A stretch of DNA of 64,000 bases from Flintibacter faecis. Its GTDB lineage: Bacteria > Bacillota > Clostridia > Oscillospirales > Oscillospiraceae. Within the stretch, counting starts at the first letter, position 1; each line of letters starts with the position of its first letter. Of the stretch, positions 53,122 through 61,581 are shown one piece after another. The stretch covers positions 1 through 64,000 of the forward strand of contig NZ_JACOPN010000001.1 of assembly GCF_014287875.1 (NCBI RefSeq), given 5' to 3'. The notes beneath the pieces are model-generated. The model ran no database searches. It saw only the letters and a list, made by a program, of their open reading frames with translations, and was not told the origin of the DNA. The translations under genes and the position numbers were made by a program.

Positions 53122-54180
53122 TTAGTCCTGTTCTTTCAGCCGCTGCGCCTGGTCGGCGGCGGCCAGGGCATCCATCAGCTCGTTCAGGTCGCCGTTCATG
53201 ATGCTGTCGATCTTATACAGCGTCAGCCCGATGCGGTGATCCGTCACCCGGCCCTGGGGAAAGTTATAGGTGCGGATGCGCTCGTTGCGCATCCCGGAGC
53301 CCACCTGGCTGCGGCGCTGGGCGGTGTACTCCGAGGATATCTTCTCCTGCTGGGCCTCGTACAGGCGGGAGGCCAGGATACGCATGGCCTTGTCCCGGTT
53401 CTGGAACTGACTGCGCTCCTGCTGGCACTCCACCACCGTGCCCGTGGGCCGGTGGATCAGCCGCACGGCGGAGGAGGTCTTGTTCACGTGCTGTCCCCCC
53501 GCGCCGCTGGAGCGGAACACCTGCATCTCGATATCCGCCATGTCCAGGCGCACGTCCGCCGTCTCCATCTCGGGCAGCACGGCCACGGTGACGGTGGAGG
53601 TGTGGACCCGCCCGCCGGACTCGGTCTCGGGCACCCGCTGCACCCGGTGGACGCCGCTTTCATATTTCAGCCGGGAGAAGGCCCCCTCCCCCTCGATGGT
53701 AAACGATATCTCTTTCACGCCCCCCAGCTCAGTCTCGCTGACGGAGTCCACCTCCGCCCGCCAGCCCCGGCGCTCGGCGTACATACTGTACATGCGGTAG
53801 AGGGAGTGGGCGAACAGGGCCGCCTCCTCGCCCCCTACTCCGGCCCGGATCTCCACGATGACATTTTTGTTGTCGTTGGGGTCCTTGGGCAGCAGCAGGA
53901 TCTGAATCTCCCGCTCCAGCCGGGGGATGTCTTTCAGGGCCTGGTCATATTCCTCCTGGGCCAGTTCGCGCATCTCCGGGTCGCCCAGCAGCGCATGGGC
54001 CTGATCCCGGGCATTCAGCGTCTGCTGATAGGTGCGGAAGGTCTCCACCAGGGGGGCAAGCTCCGCCTGCTCCTTGTTCAGCCGGGCCACCTGTGCCGGG
54101 TCGTCATAGGTCTCCGGTGCGGCCAGCCGGGCCTCGATCTGGCTGTATTTCGCCTCGATGGCGATCAATTTGTCCAGCAT
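53122..54180 (-). CDS. prfA: Peptide chain release factor 1
   Basis: 352 residues from ATG 54180 (AAAGGAGG). It releases peptides at UAA and UAG stop codons. The catalytic GGQ lies in RSSGAGGQHVNKTSSAVR, preceded by PETESGGRVHTSTVTVAVLP. The codon-recognition region and the RIRTYNFPQGRVTDHRIG segment are normal for RF1 rather than RF2. The usual partner prmC does not follow; the small 85-aa gene does. Confidence 0.96.
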   Translation of the reverse strand: MLDKLIAIEAKYSQIEARLAAPETYDDPAQVARLNKEQAELAPLVETFRTYQQTLNARDQAHALLGDPEMRELAQEEYDQALKDIPRLEREIQILLLPKDPNDNKNVIVEIRAGVGGEEAALFAHSLYRMYSMYAERRGWRAEVDSVSETELGGVKEISFTIEGEGAFSRLKYESGVHRVQRVPETESGGRVHTSTVTVAVLPEMETADVRLDMADIEMQVFRSSGAGGQHVNKTSSAVRLIHRPTGTVVECQQERSQFQNRDKAMRILASRLYEAQQEKISSEYTAQRRSQVGSGMRNERIRTYNFPQGRVTDHRIGLTLYKIDSIMNGDLNELMDALAAADQAQRLKEQD

Positions 54181-54209
54181 AGCTGCGCCTCCTTTGGTCG
54201 GTATGGGTC

Positions 54210-54235
54210 GGGCCGATGAGGACATCGGCCCCTAC
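54210..54235. repeat. GGGCCGATG hairpin repeat, copy 1
   Basis: GGGCCGATG-AGGA-CATCGGCCC followed by CTAC, upstream of prfA. Related copies are at 56833 and 61008. Confidence 0.7.
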
Positions 54236-54268
54236 TAAGCCTTCTCCTGGGGGAAGGCTTTCTATCCC

Positions 54269-54901
54269 TCACCGGTCCGCCACGAACGACTTCACCAGGG
54301 CCAGCGGCTCCCGCAGGTACATCTTCAGGCGGGAGGGCAGGTGGCTCTCCGGGGCGGCCAGAGTGGATACCTCTTCAAATCCGCACCGCTGGGCCAGCAT
54401 TCTGGCCCGGGCGAGGTGAAAGCCGTTGGACACCACCACCACCTGGGTGTGGGCCGGTTCCAGCTTTTCCTCTGAGAGCAGTCTGGCGGCGTTTTTTAAA
54501 TTCTGGTGGGTGTTGTGGGAGTCCTCGTCCAGCAAGATGTGCCCCTTGTCCACGCCGTGCTCCATGAGATAGCCGGCGATGGCCCGGGCCTCGCTCTCCG
54601 GCTCGTCGGCCCCCTGGCCGCCGCAGGCCACCACCGTCATGTCCGGGTGGTCCTGCAGATAGGCCAGAGCCGTGTCCAGCCGGTCCTGCAGCAGGACAGA
54701 CGGCCCCCAGGGCTTGACCTGACAGCCCAGGACGATCATCACCTGGGGGTCGCCGCTTACCGAAGAGTGGGCCCCGGAGAGCACCACCCCCAGCAGCACG
54801 GCAAAGACCATCGCCCCTGCCAAGATCAGGGTCAGCAGGGCGTTCAGCCAACGGGGTCGGCGGCCCTTATAGCTGGCCACCTCGATTTTGGGTCTGCTCA
54901 T
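54269..54901 (-). CDS. YdcF/SanA-like DUF218 membrane protein
   Basis: 210 residues from ATG 54901, overlapping the ABC-F stop by four bases. There is one N-terminal hydrophobic segment (ALLTLILAGAMVFAVLLGVV). The DUF218 core follows: VMIVLGCQVKPWGPSVLLQD, VACGGQGADEPESEARAIAG, ILLDEDSHNTHQNLKNA and VVVSNGFHLARARMLAQRC. The family is linked to envelope integrity, and some members (SanA, ElyC) affect peptidoglycan or lipid carriers. Its place with murF and ddl fits an envelope role. The exact reaction is unknown. Confidence 0.8.
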   Translation of the reverse strand: MSRPKIEVASYKGRRPRWLNALLTLILAGAMVFAVLLGVVLSGAHSSVSGDPQVMIVLGCQVKPWGPSVLLQDRLDTALAYLQDHPDMTVVACGGQGADEPESEARAIAGYLMEHGVDKGHILLDEDSHNTHQNLKNAARLLSEEKLEPAHTQVVVVSNGFHLARARMLAQRCGFEEVSTLAAPESHLPSRLKMYLREPLALVKSFVADR

Positions 54902-56805
54902 CCCCTCGCCTCCTCCAGCTGGGCGGACAGGTCCTCCCACTTGCCGTAGAGCTTTAAAATTTCTTCTTCCAGGGCTTCTTTTTGCTCATACAAGTCCTGG
55001 AGCTTTAAATAGTCGGCGGCGGCGGCCTCCATCTCCTGCGTCAGGTCGAACATCCGCTCCTCCGCCTTGGCCACCGCCCGCTCGGCGGCGGCCACCTCCT
55101 TCTCCAGGTTCTTGGTGCCGCCGGGGCGCTTGGGCTTCTCTTTTTTCTCCTTGGGAGCCTGGGCCTGAGTCTGGGCGGCGGTCTGATTTTGGTTCTTCTG
55201 CCGCTGGCGCATGGCCAGATACTCCTGATAGGTGCCCTTAAAGTCGGTAATGTGTCCGCCCTCCAGCATCCAGATACGGGTGGCAAAGCGGTCGATGAAA
55301 TAGCGGTCATGGGAGACGAAGAGCAGGTTGCCCTCATACTCCTCCACTGCCTCCTCGATCCACTCCCGGCTCTGGATGTCCAGGTGGTTCGTCGGCTCGT
55401 CCAAGATCAGCAGATTGATCTTCGCATCCATGAGCATACACAGCCGCAGGCGGGACTGCTCCCCGCCGGACAGGGCGGACACGGGCTTGAACACGTCCTC
55501 CCCCCTGAACTGAAAGGCGGCCAGGCGGTTCCGGGCGGTCTGGGCCGTGCAGTCCAGGTCATAGATCATGGTGTCCACCAGGCTGCGCTCCGGGTGGTCA
55601 AAGTGGATGATCTGGGGCAGATAGCCGATCTTCACCGTGGGGCCCAGGCGCAGCTTGCCCTCGTCGGGGCTCTCCTCCCCCATGAGAATTTTAATAAGGG
55701 TGGACTTGCCTGTGCCGTTGTCCCCCAGCAGGGCGATTCGCTCGCCCCCGGCCACCTCCAGATTCACGTCATCAAACAGGGGGCGGCTGCCGAAGGACTT
55801 TTTCAGGTGCTTGATGGTCAGCACCTCGTCCCCCCGGAACTCCCGCTCTCCAAAGCGTACCTCCATCTTGCGGGTCTTTTTGGGCCGGTCGGTCACCCGC
55901 ATGCGCTCGATGCGCTTTTCCATGGACTGGGCCCGTTTGAACGTCTTGTCCATGCCGGAATAGGCCCATGTGCGCAGCTGCTCGGCGGCCTTTTCCAGCT
56001 GCTGGATCTTGGCCTGCTCCTTCTCATACTGGCGCTGGCGCTCCTCAAAGCGGCGCTCCTTCTCCACGGCGTAAAAGCTGTAGTTGCCGGAGTAGAACTC
56101 CGCCTTGCCCCCCTGGATCTCAATGACCCGGTCCACCACCTTGTCCAGGAAGTAGCGGTCGTGGGACACGGTGAGCACGGTGCCTTTGAACTTCTCCAGA
56201 TACTCCTCCAGCCACTCGGTGGCCCGCAGGTCCAGATGGTTGGTGGGCTCGTCCAGCAGCAGGATGTCCGTGTCCTCCAGAATCAGGCGGCCCAGGTTCA
56301 CCCGGGTCTTCTCCCCGCCGGAGAGATTGTCAAAGGGCCGCTGGCGCATCTGGGCGGAGATGGACAGGCCGTTGCACACCTTGTTCTTGTTGGTGTCCAT
56401 CTCATAGCCGCCCCCGGCCTGGAAGGCGGCGGTGAGCTTGTCATACCGGGCCATGGCGGCCTCGTCCTCCCCCCGGCCCATGGTCTCGGCCAGCTGGGTC
56501 ATCTCCCGCTCCATGGCGTGGAGGTTGGCAAAGGCGTCATCCAGCACGTCCTCCACCGTGTAGCCTGCGGGATAGACGGGGATCTGGGAGATCAGACCCA
56601 CCCGCTTGCCCGGGGCGATGACCACCTCTCCCTCGTCATAGTCCATCACGCCGGTGAGAATGCGCAGCAGGGTCGTCTTGCCGCAGCCATTCGGCCCCAG
56701 CAATCCGACCCGTTCTCCTGAGTCTACCTGAAAGGTGAGTCCATCTAAAATTTTACTGCCAACCTCGAATTCCTTCACCAGGTTGGTCACGGAAATGTCG
56801 ATCAT
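54898..56805 (-). CDS. ABC-F family ATPase
   Basis: 635 residues with two ABC domains and no membrane segments. Walker A motifs are LLGPNGCGKTTLLRIL and LLGDNGTGKSTLIKIL; signature motifs are NLSGGEKTRVNLGR and ALSGGEQSRLRLCM; Walker B/DEPTNHLD appears in both halves. A charged linker lies between them (about 240-310), and the C-terminal 100 residues form a coiled coil rich in Gln, Lys and Glu. These proteins act on the ribosome (translation factors or antibiotic protection). It resembles the Uup/YdiF housekeeping type more than a resistance protein, but that is uncertain. Confidence 0.93.
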   Translation of the reverse strand: MIDISVTNLVKEFEVGSKILDGLTFQVDSGERVGLLGPNGCGKTTLLRILTGVMDYDEGEVVIAPGKRVGLISQIPVYPAGYTVEDVLDDAFANLHAMEREMTQLAETMGRGEDEAAMARYDKLTAAFQAGGGYEMDTNKNKVCNGLSISAQMRQRPFDNLSGGEKTRVNLGRLILEDTDILLLDEPTNHLDLRATEWLEEYLEKFKGTVLTVSHDRYFLDKVVDRVIEIQGGKAEFYSGNYSFYAVEKERRFEERQRQYEKEQAKIQQLEKAAEQLRTWAYSGMDKTFKRAQSMEKRIERMRVTDRPKKTRKMEVRFGEREFRGDEVLTIKHLKKSFGSRPLFDDVNLEVAGGERIALLGDNGTGKSTLIKILMGEESPDEGKLRLGPTVKIGYLPQIIHFDHPERSLVDTMIYDLDCTAQTARNRLAAFQFRGEDVFKPVSALSGGEQSRLRLCMLMDAKINLLILDEPTNHLDIQSREWIEEAVEEYEGNLLFVSHDRYFIDRFATRIWMLEGGHITDFKGTYQEYLAMRQRQKNQNQTAAQTQAQAPKEKKEKPKRPGGTKNLEKEVAAAERAVAKAEERMFDLTQEMEAAAADYLKLQDLYEQKEALEEEILKLYGKWEDLSAQLEEARG

Positions 56806-56832
56806 AGCGTCCTCGCATCATAACCATTGCAA

Positions 56833-56853
56833 GGGCCGATGCGGACATCGGCC
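56833..56853. repeat. GGGCCGATG hairpin repeat, copy 2
   Basis: GGGCCGATG-CGGA-CATCGGCCC between murF and the ABC-F gene; same stem as copy 1 with one loop base changed. Confidence 0.7.
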
Positions 56854-56868
56854 CTTATACGGCAGTCG

Positions 56869-58266
56869 TTAATTCTTGGCCGGGATGGTATGCTCCATCA
56901 GAAAGGCGGTGAGCTCCTCCAGCTGCATTCCCCGTGAGGCCTTTACCAGGATGGTGCTGTCCGGGCGGACGACCTGCTCCAGCAGGGTCTTGGCCGCCTC
57001 CTTATCCGGGCAATGGTGGACCTGGGGCACGCCGGAGTCCCGGGCCCCCTGGGCAATGTAGGCGGACATCTCCCCCACGGCGATGAGGCAGTCGATCTTC
57101 TCCCGGCCCAGGCACTCGCCCACCTCGGTGTGCAGGGCAGGGGCAAAGGGCCCCAGCTCCAGCATGTCGCCCAGCACGGCCACCTTCCAGGCGCTGTGGC
57201 TGTCGGCCAGCACACTGATGGCCGCCCGCATGGACTGGGGGTTTGCATTATAGGTGTCGTCCAGAATGGTGATCTGCCCGTCCCGGCGGAGGATGTTCAT
57301 GCGCATCCGGGTGGGAACAAAGCGGGTCAGTCCCTGCTGGATCTCGTCAGCAGTCAGGCCGAAGAATTCCCCGACGGCCGAAGCGATGAGCGCGGGATAG
57401 ATCATGTGCTCCCCCAGGGCGGGGATGCGCACCTGGCGGTCCATGTTGGGGGTGGTCAGGCGGCAGAGGATATGGCTCTCCCCGTCGCCGCCCACGGTCT
57501 GGGCCCGATAGTCCAGGCCCTCCCCCTGGCCGCAGAACACGGTCTTTACGGGGGTGCTGCCCCGCAGGGTAGCCAGCAGGGGGTCATCCCCGTTGAGCAC
57601 CAGCAGTCCGTTTTTCTGAATGTGGGGCAGCAGCTCGCACTTGGCCTTGAAGATGTTCTCCCGGCTGCCCAGCCGCTCGATGTGGGCATCGCCGATGTTG
57701 GTGATGACCCCAACGTCGGGCCGGACGATGTCGGCCAGATAGTCGATCTCGCCGGGGCGGTCCATGCCCATCTCCAGCACACACACCTGCACGGTGCGGT
57801 CCAGGCGCAGGATGGTCAGGGGCAGGCCGATGTTGTTGTTAAAGTTCCCCTCGGTCTTCAGCACCCGGAACCGGGTGCCCAGCACGGCGGCGATCATGTC
57901 CTTGGCCGTGGTCTTGCCCACGCTGCCGGTGACGGCCACAAATGGGATGTCGAACCGGGCCTTATACCAGGCGGCCAGGTCCCGCAGGGCCCGCTGGGTG
58001 TTGGCCACCTTCACATAGAACTTATCCTCCCGATAGCTCTCCCGCTCCCGGGCGGTGAGACAGCCCACTGCGCCGCTCTCCAGGGCGGCGTTGATATAGG
58101 CGTGGCCGTCGAACCGGTCCCCCACCAGGGGGATGAACAGGGAGCCGGGGTGCATGTTCCGGCTGTCCGTGTCCACCTTTTGCATGATGGCGGAGGGATT
58201 CTGAAAGGGGCCCAGCAGAGTTCCGTTCACGGCCTGAAGCAGCTGGCCCAAAGTGATCTCTTCCAC
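56869..58266 (-). CDS. murF: UDP-MurNAc-tripeptide:D-Ala-D-Ala ligase
   Basis: 465 residues from GTG 58266, eight bases after GGGGGAG and five bases after the ddl stop; the open frame upstream overlaps ddl and is not coding. The Mur-ligase P-loop is VAVTGSVGKTTAKDMIAAVL. The central domain has ILDDTYNANPQSMRAAI, and the C-terminal domain has VAVLGDMLELG. It adds D-alanyl-D-alanine to the cell-wall precursor in the cytoplasm. Its neighbour ddl makes that dipeptide, so the two steps are coupled by gene order. Confidence 0.95.
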   Translation of the reverse strand: MEEITLGQLLQAVNGTLLGPFQNPSAIMQKVDTDSRNMHPGSLFIPLVGDRFDGHAYINAALESGAVGCLTARERESYREDKFYVKVANTQRALRDLAAWYKARFDIPFVAVTGSVGKTTAKDMIAAVLGTRFRVLKTEGNFNNNIGLPLTILRLDRTVQVCVLEMGMDRPGEIDYLADIVRPDVGVITNIGDAHIERLGSRENIFKAKCELLPHIQKNGLLVLNGDDPLLATLRGSTPVKTVFCGQGEGLDYRAQTVGGDGESHILCRLTTPNMDRQVRIPALGEHMIYPALIASAVGEFFGLTADEIQQGLTRFVPTRMRMNILRRDGQITILDDTYNANPQSMRAAISVLADSHSAWKVAVLGDMLELGPFAPALHTEVGECLGREKIDCLIAVGEMSAYIAQGARDSGVPQVHHCPDKEAAKTLLEQVVRPDSTILVKASRGMQLEELTAFLMEHTIPAKN

Positions 58267-58271
58267 GGGTG

Positions 58272-59324
58272 TTACTCCCCCTTCTTTCTGGCTTCCAGGG
58301 ACTTCTGGATGACGACCTCGCACAGCTGGCCATAGCCGATGCCCACTGCGGCGGCCTCCTGGGGCACCAGACTGGTGGGGGTCATGCCGGGCAGGGTGTT
58401 GATCTCCAGGAAATAGGGGGTGCCGTCCTCGGTGACGATAAAGTCCGCCCGGGAGTATACCGCCAGCCCCACCGTCCGGAACACGGTGAGGGCCGCCTGG
58501 CCGATCTTCTCCTCCCACTCCCGGGGGATCTCCGCAGGGCAGACCTCCAGGGCCGCGCCGGGCTGATACTTGTTCTCATAGTCATAAAAGCCCTGCTTGG
58601 GGATGATCTCGATGGAGGGCAGGGCCTTACCGTCCAGCACGGCCACCTGGATCTCCCGGCCCTGGATATACTGCTCCAGCACCGTGCGTCCGCCCAGGCG
58701 AACGCTCTCCTCCAGGGCGTGACGCAGCTCCTGGCGGGTCTTGGCGATGAACACGCCGATGGACGAGCCGCTGGCGATGGGCTTTACCACCACGGGCAGC
58801 TCCGTTTCAGCCGTCAGGGTGTCCAGGTCCTCCTCCGTCACCGTCACGGTCTGCCACTTGGGGGTGGTCACCTTTTCGGCCACCAGCTGCTTGGTCAGGT
58901 CCTTGTCCATGGCGATGGCCGAGCCCAGATAGCCCGAACCGGTGTAGGGCACGCCCAGCAGGTCCAGGGCGGCCTGGATGCGGCCGTCCTCGCCGCAGGC
59001 CCCGTGGAGGGCCAGATAGACCACGTCCGCCCCGGCGCACAGGTCCAGCACCCCGGGCCCGATGGCAGAGGGACCCTTGGTCTTGCGGCTCTCCCGCACC
59101 TCATCCAGGTCGGGGGCCTGACGGCTTACCTTCAGGAAAGCCTCCGGGATGGGGGCCCCATACAGGGCCTCCGGCTCTTTATCCCAGTCATCCAGTCCAA
59201 AAAACAGATCGACCAGCGCCACCTGATGTCCCCGGTCCCGCAGGGCTTGACACACCATGGCTCCAGAGGACAGCGACACGTTGCGTTCCGGGCTGAGTCC
59301 CCCGGCCAGTACCACGATCTTCAT
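58272..59324 (-). CDS. ddl: D-alanine--D-alanine ligase
   Basis: 350 residues from ATG 59324 (CGAGGTG upstream). It is an ATP-grasp enzyme. Substrate and ATP-site segments include GGLSPERNVSLSSGA, LHGACGEDGRIQAALDLLG, VVKPIASGSSIGVFIAKT and PYFLEINTLPGMTPTSLVPQ. The omega-loop FYDYENKYQPG carries the Tyr found in D-Ala-D-Ala ligases rather than the form of VanA-type D-lactate ligases, so vancomycin resistance is not indicated. First gene of the long minus-strand run. Confidence 0.95.
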   Translation of the reverse strand: MKIVVLAGGLSPERNVSLSSGAMVCQALRDRGHQVALVDLFFGLDDWDKEPEALYGAPIPEAFLKVSRQAPDLDEVRESRKTKGPSAIGPGVLDLCAGADVVYLALHGACGEDGRIQAALDLLGVPYTGSGYLGSAIAMDKDLTKQLVAEKVTTPKWQTVTVTEEDLDTLTAETELPVVVKPIASGSSIGVFIAKTRQELRHALEESVRLGGRTVLEQYIQGREIQVAVLDGKALPSIEIIPKQGFYDYENKYQPGAALEVCPAEIPREWEEKIGQAALTVFRTVGLAVYSRADFIVTEDGTPYFLEINTLPGMTPTSLVPQEAAAVGIGYGQLCEVVIQKSLEARKKGE

Positions 59325-59397
59325 ATTCAACAGCACCTCGTTTTTCCTTTTCGGCACACTTACACTTATTGCATGATACACTATATGCTAGCTGAAC

Positions 59398-59426
59398 ATT
59401 TTAGCACATCCCCCGTCAATGCGCAA
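59398..59426 (-). promoter_or_regulatory. Putative promoter of the ddl-murF run
   Basis: TTGCGC, a 17-base spacer and TAAAAT on the minus strand, about 75 bases before the ddl start. Confidence 0.6.
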
Positions 59427-59452
59427 GCCGGGGAAGGATTTTTCCATTCCAT

Positions 59453-59488
59453 GCGAAACCCCCGGTCCTCATTGGCCGGGGGTTTCGT
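59453..59488 (-). terminator. Hairpin downstream of the MATE gene
   Basis: A 12-bp perfect stem (59454-59465 with 59476-59487) just after the MATE stop; no U tract follows, so termination is likely but not certain. Confidence 0.55.
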
Positions 59489-59493
59489 CAAAA

Positions 59494-60873
59494 TCACAGA
59501 TGTCTGGGCAGCTTCTCCCCGTCTTTCAGCCGTCCCAGGGGGCGGTAGAGCGTGAAATACATGGTGGCAAAGCAGGCCAGGCCGCCCACCAGCTGAGAGG
59601 CCGCCTCGGCATAGAACACGCCCATGGTGCCCATCCAGATGGGCAGGATGACAGTGAGGGGGGCGTTGATGATGGCCTTGCGCAGCAGGTAGAAGAATAC
59701 CGCCTGCTTGGACCGGCCCAGGGCCACGAATACCGACTGCCCCGCCGACTGCAGGGACATGGGGATGAACAGGGCGAAATAGACCCGCAGAGCGGGCACG
59801 CCGGCGGCGATGACCTCCGGCTCGCTGTTGAACACCCGGATCATCAGCTCGGGCAGGACCATGGCCGCAGCCCAGAAGGCGGCGGCATAGGCCACCGTCA
59901 GTCCGCAGCTGAACCGGATGGACTTGCGCACCCGACTGTAGAGCCCTGCGCCGTAGTTAAAGCCCATCACCGGCTGGGAGCCGTTGCTCAGGCCGTGGAC
60001 AGGCATGAAGAACACCTCCCGCAGGGAGTTGATGATGGTCATCACGCCCACATACAGGTCGCCGCCATAGCTCTGCAGGGTGGCGTTGCACACGATCTGC
60101 ACCAGACTGTTGGTCATGTTCATAAAAAAGCCGGACAGACCCAAAGCCACGATGCGCTTTACCCGCCGGGCCTGCAGAGGCAGACAGCCGAGCTTCAGGG
60201 TGAGCAGGGCCCGCCGCCCGGTGAGGAATTTCAGCACCCAGGCCGCCGAGATGCCCTGGGAGATGACGGTGGCCAGGGCCGCCCCCTTCACCCCCATGTC
60301 CAGCAGGAAGATGAAGATGGGGTCCAGGACGATGTTCACCGCCGCCCCCAGCACCACCGTCATCATGCCCACCGAACCAAAGCCCTGGGCATTGACAAAG
60401 GGGTTCATCCCCAGGCTGATCATCACGAACAGGGTGCCCATGAGATAGATGGTCATGTAGTCGTCGGCATAGGGAAAGGTGGCATCGCTGGCCCCGAAGA
60501 GATAGAGGATGGGCCGCTTAAAAATCAGAAAGAAGGCGGTGCAGATCGCCCCCAGGATGAGCAGCAGGGAGAAGGAGTTGCCCATCACCCCCTCGGCCTC
60601 CTCCCGGTCCCCCTGGCCCCGGCAGATGGAGAAGATGGGCCCGCCCCCGGTGCCGCACAGGTTGGCAAAGCCCATGATGATGGACACGATGGGGATGGTC
60701 ACGCCTAAACCGGTGAGGGCCAGATGGCTGCTGCCCGGCAGGCGGCCCAGATAGATGCGGTCCACCACGCTGTACAGCACGTTCACCAGCTGGGCCGCCG
60801 TCATGGGCAGGGCCAAGGACAAAATATTCTTGGAGATGCTCCCCTTGGAAAAATCGCTTCTGTTCTCGCCCAC
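59494..60873 (-). CDS. MATE family multidrug/cation exporter
   Basis: 459 residues from GTG 60873, eight bases after AAGGAGG; an in-frame ATG at 60924 lacks a ribosome site. Twelve hydrophobic segments in two similar halves are visible. The N-terminal half begins SISKNILSLALPMTAAQLVN and VLYSVVDRIYLGRLPG, the usual MATE opening. It probably exports cationic compounds by Na+ or H+ exchange. It resembles the DinF/NorM-like clostridial proteins commonly found as single genes. Confidence 0.9.
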   Translation of the reverse strand: MGENRSDFSKGSISKNILSLALPMTAAQLVNVLYSVVDRIYLGRLPGSSHLALTGLGVTIPIVSIIMGFANLCGTGGGPIFSICRGQGDREEAEGVMGNSFSLLLILGAICTAFFLIFKRPILYLFGASDATFPYADDYMTIYLMGTLFVMISLGMNPFVNAQGFGSVGMMTVVLGAAVNIVLDPIFIFLLDMGVKGAALATVISQGISAAWVLKFLTGRRALLTLKLGCLPLQARRVKRIVALGLSGFFMNMTNSLVQIVCNATLQSYGGDLYVGVMTIINSLREVFFMPVHGLSNGSQPVMGFNYGAGLYSRVRKSIRFSCGLTVAYAAAFWAAAMVLPELMIRVFNSEPEVIAAGVPALRVYFALFIPMSLQSAGQSVFVALGRSKQAVFFYLLRKAIINAPLTVILPIWMGTMGVFYAEAASQLVGGLACFATMYFTLYRPLGRLKDGEKLPRHL

Positions 60874-61004
60874 CCGGGCCGCCTCCTTGGTCTTGCGTTT
60901 GATGACATATAGTTTAACACGCATTTTATAAAAAGAAAATAGCGATGTTTACAATGTCGTTTTGGGAAAACACCCCCCTGTCGCACAGTCCGCCAAACCG
61001 TAAT

Positions 61005-61057
61005 GTAGGGGCCGCTGTCCTCAGCGGCCCCTTGGACAGACGAGGACATCCGCCCCC
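61005..61057. repeat. GGGGCCGCTG hairpin repeat, copy 3, with a second half-site
   Basis: GGGGCCGCTG-TCCT-CAGCGGCCCC at 61008-61031; read on the minus strand its loop is AGGA and it is followed by CCCCTAC, as in copy 1. A partial copy follows (GACGAGGACATCCGCCCCC). Confidence 0.65.
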
Positions 61058-61091
61058 ACGTCACGGGGACAGAATACGGCGCTGTTTCCCA

Positions 61092-61131
61092 CAAAAAAGG
61101 GCAGAGGGCGGAAAACTTCTCCGCCCTCTGC
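61092..61131 (-). terminator. Terminator of the pheA-aroEK-aroQ operon
   Basis: A GC-rich stem of about 12 bp (GCAGAGGGCGGA with its complement, 61101-61131) followed on the minus strand by CCTTTTTTG, 15 bases past the aroQ stop. Confidence 0.9.
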
Positions 61132-61146
61132 TGTGGGTTCTGTGTG

Positions 61147-61581
61147 TTACTTCTGATATTTATCCGCCAGATACCGGATGGCCTCTACATAGCCCTGAAA
61201 GCCCAGGCCCATGATGGTCTTCTCGCAGGCCAGGCGGACGTAGGACACCTGCCGGAAGTCGTCCCGGCTCTTCACATCGGACAGGTGGACCTCCACCGCG
61301 GGCAGGGCCACCGCCTTCAGCGCGTCCAGAATGGCCACGCTGGTGTGGGTATAGGCGGCGGGGTTGATGACGATGGCATCCTTGGCCCCATAGGCCGCCT
61401 GGATTTTGTCCACCAGGTCCCCCTCGTGGTTGGACTGATAGACCTCCACCTCCACGCCGAGCTCGGCGCAGGTGTCCTCCACCAGCTTCACCAGCTGGGG
61501 ATAGGTCTCCTTTCCATAGATATCCGGCTCCCGGATGCCCAGCATGTTCAGATTGGGCCCGTTCAGCACCAGCAGCTTCAT
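61147..61581 (-). CDS. aroQ: 3-dehydroquinate dehydratase, type II
   Basis: 144 residues, the normal type II length. It converts 3-dehydroquinate to 3-dehydroshikimate. LVLNGPNLNMLGIREPDIYG includes the active-site Arg/Tyr loop, NPAAYTHTSVAILDAL includes the substrate-binding Asn and Ala, and EVHLSDVKSRDDFRQVSYVR includes the His. The start overlaps the end of the aroE-aroK gene (ATGA), so translation is coupled. It is the last gene of the aromatic operon within the window. Confidence 0.96.
   Translation of the reverse strand: MKLLVLNGPNLNMLGIREPDIYGKETYPQLVKLVEDTCAELGVEVEVYQSNHEGDLVDKIQAAYGAKDAIVINPAAYTHTSVAILDALKAVALPAVEVHLSDVKSRDDFRQVSYVRLACEKTIMGLGFQGYVEAIRYLADKYQK

Noticed and set aside
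58272..59324. Vancomycin-resistance-type ligase
   Set aside because: The omega loop has the Tyr of ordinary D-Ala-D-Ala ligases and no vanH or vanX genes are nearby.
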